Notes under the pieces: generated by a model
Told to the model about the DNA's origin: nothing
The model's input: the letters and a program-made list of their open reading frames with translations, nothing else
Database searches by the model: none
Made by a program: the position numbers and the translations under genes
In this document: positions 31,797-42,497 of the stretch, piece after piece
How the letters are laid out: every line of letters starts with the position of its first letter
Position numbering within the stretch: position 1 is the stretch's first letter
Assembly (NCBI GenBank): GCA_024516035.1
Contig: CM044966.1
Location: 18,857,094 to 18,921,093 of the forward strand
Length of the DNA stretch: 64,000 nucleotides
Source: Bactericera cockerelli
Lineage: Eukaryota; Arthropoda; Insecta; Hemiptera; Triozidae
Reading direction: 5' to 3'

Positions 31797-32150
31797 TAGT
31801 TGGGGGACTTTAAAGAGGGAGTAGACCAGCAGTCTGGCTGGGGACTATAAACAGGGAGTAGACCAGCAGTGTGGCTGGAGGACTATAAACAGTGAGTAGA
31901 CCAGCAGTGTGGCTGGGGGCCTATAAACAGAGAGTAGACCAGCAGTCTGGCTCGGGGACTTTAAAGAGGGAGTAGACCAGCAGTCTGGCTGAGGGACTCT
32001 AAAGAGGGAGCAGACCAGCATTGGCTTGGTTCTGGGGGCCCTTGTCAATTATTAGCCTCCTTGTAAACTTGTAAAGACAGTGGTAGAAGTGCTGAGTCAT
32101 TCTTCCAATGTCTGGCTACCATCGTTCACGATGACGCCAACCTATAATGA
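31797..32150 (+). mobile_element. Family V element, 6 VNTR units
   Basis: Six units of about 38 bp with variants (ACTTTAAAGAGGG, ACTATAAACAGGG, CTATAAACAGAGA), followed by the unique segment ending GATGACGCCAACCTATAATG. Confidence 0.88.
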
Positions 32151-32161
32151 TGATATAAAAA

Positions 32162-32330
32162 ATTATTTCCTTCTCTTCTCATTCAAATGCTTTAAGTAAT
32201 AATAATATCGCCTTATTTATACTGCCCTATTATAGGACTATTCTTTGCTGAAATCATACATTTGACTTATTTGATACTTAAGATCTTCTTGTTTCCTTCT
32301 CTTCTCATTCAAATGCTTTGAATAATAATA
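32162..32330. repeat. Short tandem duplication flanking a SINE-A fragment
   Basis: TTTCCTTCTCTTCTCATTCA followed by AATGCTTT occurs at 32166 and 32292. Between them is a minus SINE-A 3' scrap (about 32197-32245). Confidence 0.65.
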
Positions 32331-32526
32331 ATTTGGCCTTATTTATACTGCCCGATTAGGACTATTAAGTCCCATTATTTCAGCAGTAAGCCCAAGACGT
32401 ATTATTATGTGGTGAAAATCCCAAATGGAAAGATGACTTCGCACGTCCCGACTGTGTTTCGAACCCGCGACCTCTGGTATCTCTGGATTCACAGAGTGCC
32501 GCCTTTACCACTGAGCTACCTGGGCA
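32321..32526 (-). mobile_element. SINE-A (duplication unit 1)
   Basis: Full-length minus copy with the private head ending GAGCTACCTGGGCAAGTT. Confidence 0.85.
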
Positions 32527-32898
32527 AGTTAATTAGAGACAAAGACAAGGACCATATTTATTAGAGTAATTTAGTTATCTCATAATTTATAGAACTATCC
32601 ATCATATACATCATCAATATTTACAACCAGCACATAGTGATCAAAAGGTACAACATCCATTGAACAAGTGAACGGATCATTAATTTTTGGTGGTGACTAT
32701 TTTCAATGGCCTCGTCGAAACTACCTACATGTAGCAAGATCTACTTGCTTGTTTTTTTTTTACAAATGGTCTTGGCATATAATTATGAATGACCCATCAA
32801 AATAAAATTAAAGAAACGATTAGAAATTAGATATTAAGGGGAAAAAAGAACTGCCTTGATAGGTAAAATAATCTTTTATGGAGCAGGTGTAACTGGGA

Positions 32899-33104
32899 TA
32901 ATAATAATATCGCCTTATTTATACTGCCCTATAAGGACTATTAAGTCCCATTATTTCAGCAGTAAGCCCAAGACGTATTATTATGTGGTGAAAATCCCAA
33001 ATGGAAAGATGACTTCGCACGTCCCGACTGTGTTTCGAACCCGCGACCTCTGGTATCTCTGGATTCACAGAGTGCCGCCTTTACCACTGAGCTACCTGGG
33101 CAAG
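32899..33104 (-). mobile_element. SINE-A (duplication unit 2)
   Basis: Copy of the unit 1 SINE by segmental duplication rather than independent insertion. Confidence 0.88.
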
Positions 33105-33505
33105 TTAATTAGAGACAAAGACAAGGACCATATTTATTAGAGTAATTTAGTTATCTCATAATTTATGAACTATCCATCATATACATCATCAATATTTACA
33201 ACCAGCACATAGTGATCAAAAGGTACAACATCCATTGAACAAGTGAACGGATCATTAATTTTTGGTGGTGACTATTTTCAATGGCCTCGTCGAAACTACC
33301 TACATGTAGCAAGATCTACTTGCTTGTTTTTTTTTTTTTTTACAAATGGTCTTGGCATATAATTATGAATGACCCATCAAAATAAAATTAAAGAAACGAT
33401 TAGAAATTAGATATTAAGGGGAAAAAAGAACTGCCTTGATAGGTAGTTGTAACAAGAACTACCTTAATAGGTAAAATAATCTTTTATGGAGCAGGTGTAA
33501 CTGGG

Positions 33506-33713
33506 ATAATAATAATATCGCCTTATTTATACTGCCCTATAAGGACTATTAAGTCCCATTATTCCAGCAGTAAGCCCAAGACATATTGTTATGTGGTAAA
33601 AATCCCAAATGGGAGCATAACTTGTCATGTCCCGGCTGGGTTTCGAACCCACAACCTCTGGAAACTCTGGATTCACAGAGTGCCGCCTTCGCCACTGAGC
33701 TACCGGGACGGAC
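33506..33713 (-). mobile_element. SINE-A at the end of the duplication
   Basis: The tail end matches unit 2 (CTGCCCTATAAGGACTATTA), but the head is the standard GAGCTACCGGGAC type. This may be the original SINE whose tail sequence mediated the unequal exchange. Confidence 0.85.
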
Positions 33714-34468
33714 AAAATATAGCCATTTCAAAATGGTTCATAATCAATGGCGGACCCTGTATAATTGTAGATATTTACATTTTTTCAAAATTTTGAGGTA
33801 TAGTATTTGTATTGAATATTGTAAAGCACCTTCTGTGGGGTGTTGCTTCAGACAGTATCAAAACACGCCAAACCATGGGGTGATCTACCTATCTATCTTC
33901 TATTATTAAACATGTTACATGGAATTTTTAGAATAAAGTACATAGAATATTTACATAGACATTGAAATTAATATAACAAATCTTGATGAAGGGTGGTACT
34001 AATGCCAAGGGCATTCTCTTCCAATTATATTAAAGTGGTGTTTTTAAACTTTTATTTTTATACTTTAATTGCAATGCTCCTAACAGTGATTGTCTTTAAC
34101 TTTTATTATAATGCTCCTAAAAATACATCATGATTGAAGGTCAAAAAGTCGAATATCCACTTTGGGCAATCAAAGTTTAAAATTGCATTAAAAAAACTGA
34201 ACGCCCTTTATAAATTATTCTAGCAAACTATTATACATAGTATATGCCTACCTACACTATAATTTATCTATCGAATTATTATGATGGAAAATGTTTGCAA
34301 AAAATAATTATTTTGGGTATGCTCATTACAAACTCTTAATGAGTCTTCGAAAACTAGTTCCAAGGAGTATTATTATATACTGTATATTTGTGTGTATATA
34401 TACTGTATATTTGTGTATATACGAGTGCCAATGGCGTCACCAGTATCGTCATTGTGTTACAAGGAGTT
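33714..34468. other. No gene; diverged LINE tail near 33925-34033
   Basis: GGTGGTACTAATGCCAAGGG and CATTCTCTTCCAATTA resemble a minus-strand variant of the LINE tail also seen at 23830. GCGGACCCTGTATA lies at about 33752. Confidence 0.4.
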
Positions 34469-34469
34469 C

Positions 34470-34870
34470 TGCACTGGTAGCCAAGTGGTTAAAGCTCTAG
34501 TCTGGTAAGCCAGGTACCGTAGGGATCCATTGGTTCGAATCCCACCTAGTGCATGGCCGTGAAAGCAAAAAATCCTTATTCGCCAATGGCAAGTGTTGTA
34601 GTGGGAATTTCGAAAAATCCCGTCTTATTGCACATCTAGACTATAAGACAAAGCTACCTACCAAATTTCAGCTTCCTAGGACTTACGGTTTGGGCTGTAG
34701 AGCGATGATCAGTCAGTCAGTGGTCAGTCAGTCAGTGACTTTGACATTTATATATTAAGATAATTCATTAGTTTGAGTTTGTAACACATAATAATAAAAC
34801 TCTGGGGGTTAGGCGGTAGAAAATGCTTTGAGCATTATCCTTGCCTGGTGGTTACCTTCCACTAAAGAGT
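34470..34870 (+). mobile_element. SINE-B interrupted by a family P insert
   Basis: Head GCACTGGTAGCCAAGTGGTT with B box GGTTCGAATCCC to 34556; the body resumes at ATTCATTAGTTTGAGTTTGT (34762). The 205-bp insert carries CCAAATTTCAGCTTCCTAGG, ACTTACGGTTTGGGCTGTAG and GTCAGTCAGTCAGTG. Confidence 0.8.
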
Positions 34871-35089
34871 TTTATTATTATCATATCATCAGTTGTGTTG
34901 TCTTTGAGTACTTCATCAATCTACCTCCTAATCCTCTTTGCTTTCAATACATCATTTTCTACCACGCCATTTCTGTGTACAAGCGACAAAATGGTATCAA
35001 AACCGTCTTGGTGAGATATTAAAACTATAAGACTTGTCTTCATCCGCTTCATAAATCTTCCCTCTGTGTTGTTGTTTTTTTTTTAATAA

Positions 35090-35540
35090 GTTTCCATTTA
35101 TTTATTTTTTACATTAACATCTTCAACAAACAATGAGGGTATACCCACCTTCAAAAGATAAAAAATCTTGTGCTGAAGGTGGGGAAACCAGCTTGGCTAC
35201 AGCTGGGGGAGGGATGGTCAGTTCAAGTGGAAAAGTTGGCTTATTTTAAACTACATTCTATGGGGTCGGTATTAGCCAACCTAGTCCTCACGGTTGAGGT
35301 TGGTTGGTTCTGGTACTCCTACATCCACATTTCACGGCTGGATGCCCTTCTGCAAATCCCTTCCTAATGCAAATCAAATTGTAGGCGTCTACTGGCCTAC
35401 AATTTGATCAGATGGTCTACAGATAACTTAAGTGGAAAAGTTGGCTCGTTCCGAACCACAAATTTCTATGTGCGATCAACCATCGGGAGAACTTGGGCTT
35501 TGCCTTTGTAAGCATTTAAACCCTTGGGAAACTACAAGCT
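35090..35540. repeat. Family M block with a family K piece
   Basis: GAGGGTATACCCACCTTCAA (as at 3415), CCAGCTTGGCTACAGCTGGG, AAGTGGAAAAGTTGGCT twice, a family K piece at 35280-35370 (GGTTGAGGTTGGTTGGTTCT), then GAACCACAAATTTCTATGTG. A single family V VNTR unit remnant lies at 35563-35600. Confidence 0.55.
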
Positions 35541-35705
35541 AGCCTGGCTTGTTAGGGTTGACTAGTCTGTTCTCTGTTTATAGTCCTCTAGCGAGACATG
35601 GATTACCTGTTCTGTAGGTGTTATTAGCTATTACATGTAGCATGTAACTAATCTTTAGTCTTAATCAATATCGCATCTTCATTACTTTGTCGTTTCACTT
35701 GTTTG

Positions 35706-36006
35706 TAACATTTTTGTTTTTCTCAGCTTATTGTTAATGGTTATTAGCTTGTCTTCACTAACATTTTTGTTTTTCTCAGCTTATTGTTAATGGTTACTAG
35801 CTTGTCTTCACTAACATTTTTGTTTTTCTCAGCTTATTGTTAATGGTTACTAGCTTGTCTTCACTAACATTTTTGTTTTTCTCAGCTTATTGTTAATGGT
35901 TATTAGCTTGTCTTCACTAACATTTTTGTTTTTCTCAGCTTATTGTTAATGGTTATTAGCTTGTCTTCACTAACATTTTTGTTTTTCTCAGCTTATTGTT
36001 AATGGT
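35706..36006. repeat. 53-bp minisatellite, about 5.7 units
   Basis: Units start at 35706, 35759, 35812, 35865, 35918 and 35971. Each contains ACATTTTTGTTTTTCTCAGC, a good polypyrimidine-CAG acceptor-like string, then TTATTGTTAATGGTTA. Only one position (ATTAG/ACTAG) varies. Confidence 0.93.
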
Positions 36007-36317
36007 TAGCACTGTAGTTTCTGGGAGGCGTTCTCCCCCGAAACGACCGTTTTGCTTGATTAGCTTGTCTTCATTATTGCCTTCAACAAAATCTTCAATG
36101 TCATTTCCATCAACATTGTAGCCAACTTCAGGTTCAAGATTTCTTACTCAGAACTATTTTGTCTTCTTTTATGTCTTTTTGTAATTGTTTCTCAACATGT
36201 TGATCAACACGTCCACACCGCCGGAAACATATTGTTGAACAACTTGTTGAAATACACTTAACAAAAAGTACGAAAACAAATGTACGAAAGACATTGTACT
36301 TCAAGGAAATTTATATT

Positions 36318-36440
36318 ATTGTAATAGTAAGCTTTATTAGGTAGAACAAATTATGAAGAAAAAACAAAAAGATTGAACAAAGATACAAGAACAAAAAAAA
36401 AGAGAATCAAGTCAATGTCCTACCAAAAGGGCGGGGTTAT
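36318..36440 (-). mobile_element. LINE 3'-tail (minus)
   Basis: TAAGCTTTATTAGGTAGAAC, A-rich stretch, TGTCCTACCAAAAGGGCGGG, GTTAT; truncated there. Confidence 0.6.
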
Positions 36441-36532
36441 TTATTTATTTGAAATGAAGTGTATTTTTTTAATTTATTTATTTGAAATAAATAAATAAAT
36501 AAAGTGCTTCCTTAATCATAATTGCATCTGTT

Positions 36533-36800
36533 TTTTTTTTTAATTTGTGTTTAACGTCGCTTTCAACTGCATGGTCATATCACGACAGCGCCGGCGGTGT
36601 TACCATCCATTCGCAGGAAACTCACAAACCTGCTACCCACATTAACCTCACCCAGCATAACGAAGTGATGAGGCTAGGTGAGCGATGTGAAGAGTTCGTG
36701 ATGCCGGAATGCCAGCATCACGAAGTCTTCACATTGCTGGACGTTGTTCAACTTCGCTGATCCTACGAGAACTCTTGCATTCAATGCGCCATCGACGCTT
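36533..36800 (-). mobile_element. SINE-G (5S-headed)
   Basis: Minus copy: poly-T, GTTTAACGTCGCTTTCAACT, CCATTCGCAGGAAACTCACA, core TTAACCTCACCCAGC, a 40-bp extra segment with AACGAAGTGATGAGG. The head ends GCATTCAATGCGCCATCGAC (5S positions near the 5' end). Confidence 0.78.
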
Positions 36801-36922
36801 GTTTCTAACATTGTTGTCTGGTTAATTTTTAAATTTTCTTACTTTGATGGCTAATTGTTTAAAAAGCGATGATTCTTAATATTGTCTTTATCTGCTTCAT
36901 CTTCCACACAACCCGTCATAAA

Positions 36923-38765
36923 GGATTGGGTGGAAGAGATTGCCAAAGGCAATAACCCCGCCCTTTCGTTAGGACATATGTATACATATACAGGGTGTCC
37001 CACCAAACTTGGACACCTCAAATTACTCGGCCCCTGAGAGAGTTTTTGAAAAATAAAAAATCCTAGGGTACATGTACTAATTATGTTGTTTTATTCATGA
37101 AATTTTTTTTATACAGGGTGGTTCAAAAGTCAGAAATTGAAGTGTCAACTTTGGATTTTTAAATGGATCGACCTGAATTTTATTTGATATTTTTACTTCT
37201 AAATGGTTCTTGAGTACTTTTTTAAACAAAAAAATTACATACAGGATGGTTTTTTTTTCGACCAATTTTTTTTCTAAATCTCAAATAACTCAAGTTCGTT
37301 TAATTTTTTTCGATAACAAGAATATAAAATGTTTGTGTAATGAAAACACGCACTTTCAATTGGCATCAAAATTTTTTATACAGGGTGGTTCACAAGTGAA
37401 ATAATGACTTGATTTTTTTTAAAACCGAGTTTTTTTAATTTTTTATTTGGGATTAATAATTCTAACCTAATTTTACACATTTTTCGTTGGTCATATCGAA
37501 AAATAAAACTAAAGTGTTGTACAGGGTGAGACATGATTTTTTTGTAACACCCTGTATATGGGCAGTCAAAGAGACGTAAAATTAAATAGAAAGACTAAAT
37601 GTGCAAGAAAAATTTCGATTTTTAATGATATTAAAAAGTTATGGTGTTTTAACTAATATTGTCACATGGACCACCCTGTAGATATTTTCTTAAAACATCA
37701 TATGGGTACTCGAAGTTGTATAAAATTTAACGAAGACTTCGAATCATGGGGAAAAACAAGTAAGAAACACGAATTTTGAAGCCATTTTCAATTTGGTGTC
37801 CACACTGAATGATTTTAAAACTTGAAATAAAAAGTAGGTAGGTGTAGACACAAAATTGAAAATTGCTTTTTGAATTCATTTTTTTCTTTCACATTTGGAC
37901 TCCTCGTTGAATTTTAGACAATTTCGACTACCCATATGATGTTTTACGAAAATATCTACAGGGTGGTCCATGTGACAATATTAGTTAAAACACCATAACT
38001 TTTTTATATAATTAAAAATCGAAGTTTTTCTTGCACATTTAGTCTTTCTATTTAATTTTACGTCTCTTTGAATGCCCATATACAGGGTGTTACAAAAAAA
38101 TCATGTCTCACCCTGTACAACATTTTAGTTTTATTTTTCGATATGACCAACGAAAAATGTGTAAAATTAGGTTAGAATTATTAATCCCAAATAAAAAATT
38201 AAAAAAACTCGGTTTTAAAAAAAATCAAGTCATTATTTCACTTGTGAACCACCCTGTATAAAAAATTTTGATGCCAATTGAAAGTGCGTGTTTTCATTAC
38301 ACAAACACTCTATATTCTTGTTATCGAAAAAATTAAACGAACTTGAGTTATTTGAGATTTAGAAAAAAAATTGGTCGAAAAAAAACCACCCTGTATGTAA
38401 TTTTTTTGTTTAAAAAAGTACTCAAGAACCATTTAGAAGTAAAAATATCAAATAAAATTCAGGTCGATCCATTTAAAAATCCAAAGTTGACACTTCAATT
38501 TCTGACTTTTGAACCACCCTGTATAAAAAAAATTTCATGAATGAAACAGCATAATTAGTACATGCACCCTAGGATTTTTTATTTTTCAAAAAACTCTCTC
38601 AGGGGCCGAGTAATTTGAGGTGTCCAAGTTTGGTGGGACACCCTGTATTTTATTTATTTTTTCTTCATTTTTTCTCTTTTTACTTTTTCTCATATTGTAT
38701 ATTAATTTGTAATTATCGGTGTTGTATACAATGTCCTTATTAATAAAGTGTAAAATAATAATAAT
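36923..38765 (+). mobile_element. LINE 3'-tail split by a foldback element
   Basis: GGGTGGAAGAGATTGCC at 36926 to TAGGACATATGTATACATA, then resumption at TTTTATTTATTTTTTCTTC (38648) ending TTATTAATAAAGTGTAAAAT and (AAT)n. The two halves match intact tails such as 41690-42060. Confidence 0.75.
36991..38645. mobile_element. 1.65-kb foldback palindrome with nested CAGGGTG blocks
   Basis: The left end CAGGGTGTCCCACCAAACTT and right end AAGTTTGGTGGGACACCCTG are exact complements, flanked by TA (36989-36990 and 38646-38647). The arms are complementary almost to the centre at 37818. Each arm holds five or six internal CAGGGTG, CAGGATG or CACCCTG motifs, dividing it into blocks. Small mismatches separate the arms (TTATTCATG/CATGAATGA). 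No transposase-like ORF. Confidence 0.93.
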
Positions 38766-39084
38766 AGGTTTGGGCTACCTGTACACCTCAGCCACATTGA
38801 GCTCTTTGTGTGTGTTCTGCTTCATCAATATTTTCTGAATAATAATGGCTAATCCCGCTAGTATATAACGTAACGAATCATACATCTAGACTACCCCCAG
38901 GCTGACAAATGTCTCAATGTATCATCTCAACAGCATTTCCTTGTCATTATCATCATGATGTTCTGTTTTGTAGCTTGCTCATCCCGTACTATGACTCCCT
39001 TGTGATGGACAATACTTCCCCTTTAGGTGCCTGTTATATATATTTTGTATGGCTATCTTCGATGTTATGTCTTTTTTTTTTAAC

Positions 39085-39352
39085 ATGACTGTTTCACAGC
39101 CTTTTTCATTTCGTAGCCATGAAACAGGAGCTACTGTAGACTCTTGTGGTCCGAGTTGTAGCTTGCCCATCTCGTAGTATGCCTCCCCTCTGATGGGCCA
39201 GAAGTGGCACAATTACTTCCCCTTTAGGTGCTGGGTCAACACGAGCGCACCCGAAGGTATCCCTTACAATCTGTAAACAAAATTTGAATATATTTTTTTG
39301 GCTCGGGAATTCGATCCCAGAACCTTCGGCATGACAAGCGAGTAGCTTACCA
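39085..39352 (-). mobile_element. SINE-E
   Basis: TTTCGTAGCCATGAAACAGG, GCCTCCCCTCTGATGGGC and the head complement CAAGCGAGTAGCTTACCATC. Full length, moderately diverged. Confidence 0.83.
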
Positions 39353-39782
39353 TCGGGCTGTTTTTGCCATATTCTTGCATTTTTTGCATTCTAAATATGA
39401 AGAAAAAAAATCCATTAATTTTCCATCTTCATAATTTTGTCATTTCTAATGGGGTGTAAATTTACCCCTCAAAATAAGTCCCGTATACCTACTAATCAAA
39501 AAGTCTACTCTACATCAAAAAAAGAAAAGAAAAAAATCATTTCATCTTCATATTTGTCGTTTTTGATACGGTGCAGATTACTCAGTGATGGCTCTTTGAT
39601 TGTTTTATTTTTTAACTATGTTTACGACAATATTTTTTTCCACTTTACGAATTGTTTCATCTAAATCTACACTATAACTTACATTTACAACTAATTATCT
39701 ACTTGTCTTGACTACATTTTCGTTAATATCTTCGGTACTGTCTTCATCAGTGTTGCATCTTCATTATTTTGTCATTTATAAC

Positions 39783-39929
39783 AGGTCCGTCGAGTTGGCC
39801 CTGCGATGTCGAAATTTCGTGTTCAAACGTTAGTACTCGGTAGATTTTTGTTAGTACTGATAAATACCGAAATTTCGACATTAGTACCGCTACCGTTTTC
39901 GAGAATGGCAGTGCTAACTTAACGGACCT
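39783..39929. mobile_element. 147-bp MITE with 9-bp TSD (possible Mutator-type)
   Basis: Imperfect TIRs AGGTCCGTCGAGTTGGCCCTG and CAGTGCTAACTTAACGGACCT, flanked by ATTTATAAC (39774-39782 and 39930-39938). Internal inverted motif CGAAATTTCG occurs twice. The 9-10 bp TSD fits MULEs; TIR identity is not diagnostic. Confidence 0.75.
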
Positions 39930-40024
39930 ATTTATAACATTGTTGTTTGGTTCGGTCTCAAGATTTTTATATTGATGACAATTTGATTGTCAAGAGATTA
40001 TAACATCATAAATCCCACTAATCT

Positions 40025-40135
40025 GCTATACATTATCTGGGGATATTGTGGCTGCGAAACAGGAGCTACTTTAGACGCTTGTGGTCTTTGTTGTAGCCTG
40101 CCCATCCTGTGCCATCCCCTCTGATGGGCGAGGGA
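40025..40135 (-). mobile_element. SINE-E 3' fragment
   Basis: GCGAAACAGGAGCTACTTTA, GACGCTTGTGGTCTTTGTTG and CCCCTCTGATGGGCGAG. Confidence 0.65.
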
Positions 40136-40319
40136 TCCTAGAAGTTCAGAGCCTGAGACCTGATCCTACATCAAGGCTGCACAACTTTGACCTTACTAAT
40201 TTGTCACCCGTTGCATCTCGTATTGTGACGTCATCGATATACAGGGTGTCTCAAAAATCTGCACAATCAATTCCTGATGTGTTCCTGGGAATGTTAACAA
40301 AAAGAAAAAGGCCAATTCT

Positions 40320-40503
40320 GTCCCGGTAGCTCAGTGGTAAAGGCGGCATTCTGTGAATCCAAAGATTTCAGAGTTCGTGGGTTCGAAACCCAGCCGGGAC
40401 ATGACATGTTATCTTCCCATTTGGGATTTTTACACATAGTAATATGTCTTGGGCTTACTACTGGAATAATAGACTTTAATAGTCCTAATCGGGCAGTATA
40501 ATA
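40320..40503 (+). mobile_element. SINE-A, full length
   Basis: GTCCCGGTAGCTCAGTGGTA, B box GGGTTCGAAACCC, body to CTAATCGGGCAGTATAATAT. Confidence 0.9.
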
Positions 40504-40504
40504 T

Positions 40505-40618
40505 CTTCATTGATGTTGTCGTTCCAACGCATTCTTGGTCTGCCTCTTGTTCTTAATCCACCAGGATTGTGCACTAAATGGGGTATTCTAGAGTCATTCA
40601 TTCTTGCCGAATGACCCA
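40505..40618 (-). pseudogene. RTE-like LINE C-terminal relic
   Basis: Minus frame GHSARMNDSRIPHLVHN, then LRTRGRPRMRWNDNINED. G-H-x-A-R-M and R-G-R-P-R-x-R-W-x-D-x-I are conserved near the end of RTE-type proteins. Confidence 0.7.
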
Positions 40619-40625
40619 CCCTGTA

Positions 40626-41283
40626 TAATTTAAGTATTAGTAAGAACTTTAAATCTGTCAACTAATAGCAGGCGACATTATGACAGAATGTATGCGCGTG
40701 TCAGATGATACTGCACTTTTTGGCTGCATAGTGGTTTGGTTGCAGATAATGCGACATTGACGAATGCAACTTTGAGAACTGCATTTCCTGGAGACTATGA
40801 CGTTCGGTGAGAGGGATTTTCAAACTGAATCACGTCATAGGTTGGAATGCAGTAAACTTATTATTATATAAGGCTGGTATGCAGAGACGTTTTTTTTTTT
40901 TATCCCCATAGGGTTCACTGGAGGGTGGTCCCGAGCTTGCTATAGGGAAAATTTCGACCTTGACAATTATTTCAATCTCTTCTTTCAAGTAACATCTGAA
41001 TGCGCATGCGTACAGACGCTTCAAACAAACGTCTCTGCATAACTAAATCAGCTGAAGGGGCAAATGACCCAGGCATCCCTACAGTGAGGACTCTGCATAC
41101 CGCCGTAAAATGCTTCTACAGCCGTAAAGGTAAGAGATAGCCAAAATCTCGAACTATCACATCAGTACTCAAAAAAGTCATCAGTCTCATCAGTCAAAGG
41201 TTAGAGTCATAAATCATAAGTTTCACGTCATAGGTCAGGCCAGGCTACAGTGCAGTAAACTACGTAATTAGAATGCAGTAAAC
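40626..41283. other. No recognised gene
   Basis: Contains an inverted repeat AGGCTGGTATGCAGAGACG (about 40871) against CGTCTCTGCATA (about 41029), enclosing 150 bp; possibly a decayed TIR element. A short CCACCCTGTATA lies at 40616. Confidence 0.35.
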
Positions 41284-41640
41284 TTGTTCCTCCAGATTCC
41301 GTGGCGTACTGGTTGTGACTACTGCCCGTAGTCCAGAGTTCCCGAGTTCAACTCCCGGTTGGGGCAGACTTTTCGAAGAAAATTCTGTACCCTCCAAACA
41401 CGTGAGGCTGGCTTTTCCGGCCCTACCCAGGCTGAGTGAGGTTAATGTGGGTAGCTGGTACGATTCCCACCGAACGGAGGGTTAAACCCCCGTCCTGACT
41501 ATCTATTTCAAATCAGGACGTTCAAACCGAATAGAATCAACTGGTTACAAGTTACAATAGAGATAACTAGGTCGCAGTGTTAATTGTAAGGGTTTCACTG
41601 AAAACCCTGCAACCAGGTCAAATAGTTATAAAAACTTGTT
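41284..41640 (+). mobile_element. SINE-F, full length
   Basis: TCCGTGGCGTACTGGTTGTG (A-box region), B box GAGTTCAACTCCCGG, GGGGCAGACTTTTCGAAGAA, core CAGGCTGAGTGAGGTTAATG, GGAGGGTTAAACCCCCGTCC, GAATAGAATCAACTGG and CCTGCAACCAGGTCA. Confidence 0.9.
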
Positions 41641-41689
41641 CCTGACTGGAATCGGTTCGCCGTAGAATGCTTGGGTGGAAGAGATAAGG

Positions 41690-42060
41690 GTTGGGTGGAA
41701 GAGATTGCCAAAAGCAATAACCCTTTAATTAGGACATGTGTAGGTATATATATATTTTTTTATTTTTTATCACATTTGTTTTAATCACAACTACTCAAAC
41801 TCGATCTACTAAATTTACGCTGAAACCGGAACTCGAACCACCGACCTCCAGGTTACAAGTCCGCCGCCTTATCGATCAAGCTACTGAGGTCGGTACTGTT
41901 TTTTTAGTCTTAAATTGTTTCCAATTCTGTATATTTGTAATTATCTGTTTGTATAATATACGAGTTGTATATATATTTGTATAAGTTATATTTGTTTGTA
42001 TACATTTTTATTTATCTCGTATGTATGTCCTTATTAATAAATTGTAAAATAGTAATAATG
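41690..42060 (+). mobile_element. LINE 3'-tail containing a SINE-C
   Basis: GGGTGGAAGAGATTGCCAAA to AATTAGGACATGTGTAGG, then a minus SINE-C at 41772-41898 (ACTCAAACTCGATCTACTAA to CTACTGAGGTCGGT), then CTTAAATTGTTTCCAATTC to TTATTAATAAATTGTAAAAT. Confidence 0.78.
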
Positions 42061-42259
42061 CTTCTAAAGCCGAGACGGTAGGGCAAAAACTCTAGTTGAC
42101 GCCCCCTTGAACCCCACCCGAAATCGATCACACTTCTCAATTTTTTTGGGTGATTCCATTACTTTCCTTTCTATGTATAGGATAAGGAAAGTAAAAAGTT
42201 ATCAGAGGCATGGCCGAAGCTGCGGACTGACTTGGACCAGAATGCCAGCATAATTTGTA

Positions 42260-42497
42260 GGTATTATTATTATTATTAAATGCTTTATTAGATAAAAAGA
42301 CAAATACATGTACAATACAAATTAATCATTATTCTATATAAAAATACTTTCCTTATTATAGGATAAGGAAAGTAAAAATAGAAAAATGGAAACAATACCT
42401 ATAAACAAATAAAATGGAAAGAAATAGATAAATACATATGTCCTAACTAAAGGGCGGGGTTGCTGTCTATGACAATCTCTTCCACCCAACCCTGAGG
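42260..42497 (-). mobile_element. LINE 3'-tail (minus) with an ACTTTCC palindrome insert
   Basis: (ATT)n, TGCTTTATTAGATAAAAAGA, the insert ACTTTCCTTATTATAGGAT/AAGGAAAGT at 42349-42378, then ACTAAAGGGCGGGGTTGC and CAATCTCTTCCACCCAACCC. Confidence 0.75.

Larger units (their letters stand above)
32321..33504. repeat. 576/608-bp tandem duplication including a SINE-A
   Basis: Unit 1 is 32321-32896 and unit 2 is 32897-33504, nearly identical. Each carries a minus SINE-A with the same private variants (CCCGACTGTGTTTCGAACC, GAGCTACCTGGGCAAG) plus about 370 bp of unique sequence. Unit 2 is longer because of a poly-T expansion and an extra 29-bp GTTGTAACAAGAACTACCTT repeat. Confidence 0.9.

Noticed and set aside
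32856..33140. ORFs across SINE-A copies (also near 25282, 33586, 47700, 52080)
   Set aside because: They recur wherever the minus SINE-A occurs, with the same peptide; they read the tRNA-like head and are not host genes.
35706..36006. CRISPR-like array
   Set aside because: Units abut without unique spacers; it is a simple minisatellite in a eukaryotic genome. The same applies to the family V VNTR arrays.
40243..40622. Complete CAGGGTG...CACCCTG transposon around a SINE-A
   Set aside because: The tips match for only seven bases and the inner sequence shows no inverted repeat, so the two motifs are probably unrelated.
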